From: Planctomyces sp. SH-PL62
Lineage (GTDB): Bacteria > Planctomycetota > Planctomycetia > Planctomycetales > Planctomycetaceae
NCBI GenBank assembly: GCA_945893075.1
Contig: CAMDDX010000020.1
Span: 1 to 40,667, forward strand
Direction: 5' to 3'
DNA length: 40,667 bases
Shown: positions 39,653-40,667 of the stretch, in pieces
How positions within the stretch are numbered: position 1 is the first letter of the stretch
Layout of the letters: every line of letters starts with the position of its first letter
Translations under genes and position numbers: made by a program
The notes under the pieces: generated by a model
Databases searched by the model: none
Seen by the model: the letters and a program-made list of their open reading frames with translations, nothing else
What the model was told of the DNA's origin: nothing

Positions 39653-40667
39653 CCTCGTATTTGTCCTTGTCCGTGGACGACCCATTTGTAGCTGGTGAGT
39701 TCACGCAGCCCACAGGGACCGCGTGCGTGAAACTTGTCGGTGCTGATGCCGATCTCGGCTCCGAGTCCATATTCGTTGCCGTCGTTGAAGCGCGTGCTGC
39801 AATTGACGTGCGTCGCGGCGGAATCGACTTCGCGGCAGAACCGCTCGGCCGAGATCAAGTCGTTGGTCACGATGGCGTCGGTGTGGTGCGAGCCGTACTC
39901 GTTGATGTGCCGGATCGCCTCGTCCAGCGAGTGGACGATCTTCACCGACATCTTGAGTTCGAGGTATTCGGTGCGGAAATCCTGCTCGGTGGCCGGGATG
40001 CCGTGTTGGACGAACGTCAGCGAGCGCGGGCAGCAACGAAGTTCCACGCCGTGCAACCCCAGAGCTTCGGCAGCGTGTGGCAGGAAGGCTTTGGCGATGC
40101 CGACATGGACCAGCAGCGTTTCCGCCGCGTTGCAGACGCCGGGGCGTTGGCATTTGCTGTTGACGAGGATCGCTTCCGCCATCGAGATGTCGGCAGAGTG
40201 ATCGACGTAGACGTGACAGACGCCATCGAAGTGCTTCATCACCGGCATGGTGGCCTCGGCGCAGACCAGTTCGATCAGCGACTTGCCGCCGCGTGGAATG
40301 GTCAGGTCGATCCATTCGCGCAGTTTGAGGAAGTGGCTGACCAACTCGCGGTCAGTCGTCGTGACCAGTTGAACCGCGTGCGAGGGGAGTCCGGTATCGC
40401 GGAGCGCGTCGGTCAGAATTTGATGCAAGGCGATGTTGCTGTGGAGCGCTTCCTTGCCGCCGCGCAGGATGACGGCGTTGCCGCTTTTGACGCACAGCGC
40501 CGCCGCGTCGACGGTGACGTTGGGCCGTGATTCGTAGATGAAGAAGATGACTCCCAGCGGCACGCGGACGCGTGAGACCCGCAGGCCATTCGGCCGGACG
40601 TGGCCGTCGATGATCTCGCCGACCGGATCGGGCAGCAGCACGACCTCAGCCAACGCATCGGCGATGG
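39649..40667 (-). CDS. proA: Gamma-glutamyl phosphate reductase (N-terminus outside window)
   Basis: The frame is open at 40667, so the N-terminus (about 80-90 of ~420 residues) is missing. ProA reduces glutamyl-5-phosphate to the semialdehyde in proline synthesis with NADPH. Motifs: [46 protein letters not shown], then [17 protein letters not shown] with the catalytic Cys, and [19 protein letters not shown] with [19 protein letters not shown]. The end overlaps the FliM-like gene by four bases. Confidence 0.97.
   Translation of the reverse strand, partial: IADALAEVVLLPDPVGEIIDGHVRPNGLRVSRVRVPLGVIFFIYESRPNVTVDAAALCVKSGNAVILRGGKEALHSNIALHQILTDALRDTGLPSHAVQLVTTTDRELVSHFLKLREWIDLTIPRGGKSLIELVCAEATMPVMKHFDGVCHVYVDHSADISMAEAILVNSKCQRPGVCNAAETLLVHVGIAKAFLPHAAEALGLHGVELRCCPRSLTFVQHGIPATEQDFRTEYLELKMSVKIVHSLDEAIRHINEYGSHHTDAIVTNDLISAERFCREVDSAATHVNCSTRFNDGNEYGLGAEIGISTDKFHARGPCGLRELTSYKWVVHGQGQIRG

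Noticed and set aside
39448-40530. 360-residue plus-strand frame opposite proA
   Set aside because: Antisense of a conserved enzyme; composition typical of complementary-strand ORFs.

Overview
The window looks like a chromosomal segment of a GC-rich planctomycete (Planctomycetota). The reasons are a DUF1559 protein with a prepilin-type N-terminus, a GYF-domain membrane protein, a Hanks-type kinase fragment, several secreted proteins with no recognisable family, and dense short palindromic repeats between and inside genes. All identifications come from reading the sequence; no database search was possible.

Layout. (1) Bases 1-2103: the 3' part of a phage capsid gene (gpT-like), two hairpins, a small ORF and a secreted protein. 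This block stops abruptly inside a Ser/Thr kinase gene that has lost its C-lobe. (2) 1975-7395, minus strand: kinase remnant, Rieske oxygenase, membrane-anchored protein, secreted alpha/alpha-toroid plus HEAT protein, and a YjbQ-family protein. (3) 7423-11453, minus: chorismate synthase (aroC), then a translationally coupled pair of envelope proteins. (4) 11548-14724, plus: a long FHA/coiled-coil/membrane protein interrupted by one in-frame amber codon. (5) 14828-17155, minus: small basic protein, DUF58 protein, CopZ-N-terminal-like zinc/iron-sulfur protein and a decayed second copy of it. (6) 17251-18045: YceK-like lipoprotein and a small membrane protein. (7) 18155-28864, minus: deoC, FtsX-type permease, a very large Lhr-type helicase, an SGNH hydrolase, an HpcH/HpaI aldolase and an unknown protein. 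(8) 29152-31665, plus: a small conserved-looking protein, a TatD/EboB-like hydrolase, then three small genes (unknown, retropepsin-like protease, antitoxin-like) bracketed by two copies of the hydrolase 3' end. (9) 31716-34304: GYF protein and a divergent DUF1559 protein. (10) 34472-40667, minus: class II fba, VOC protein, pheS-rplT-rpmI-infC (the classic translation operon), a FliM/FliN-like protein and proA, which is cut by the window edge.

The most unusual signal is the palindromic repeats. At least six inverted-repeat cassettes lie in frame inside the helicase gene and one lies in frame inside the FHA gene. Related cassettes sit between genes, where they supply stop codons or abut ribosome binding sites. 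This resembles the in-frame palindromic elements known from Rickettsia, but with different sequences. A second candidate of interest is the compact three-gene module with the retropepsin-like protease. It is flanked by 122-base direct repeats that differ almost only at synonymous sites.
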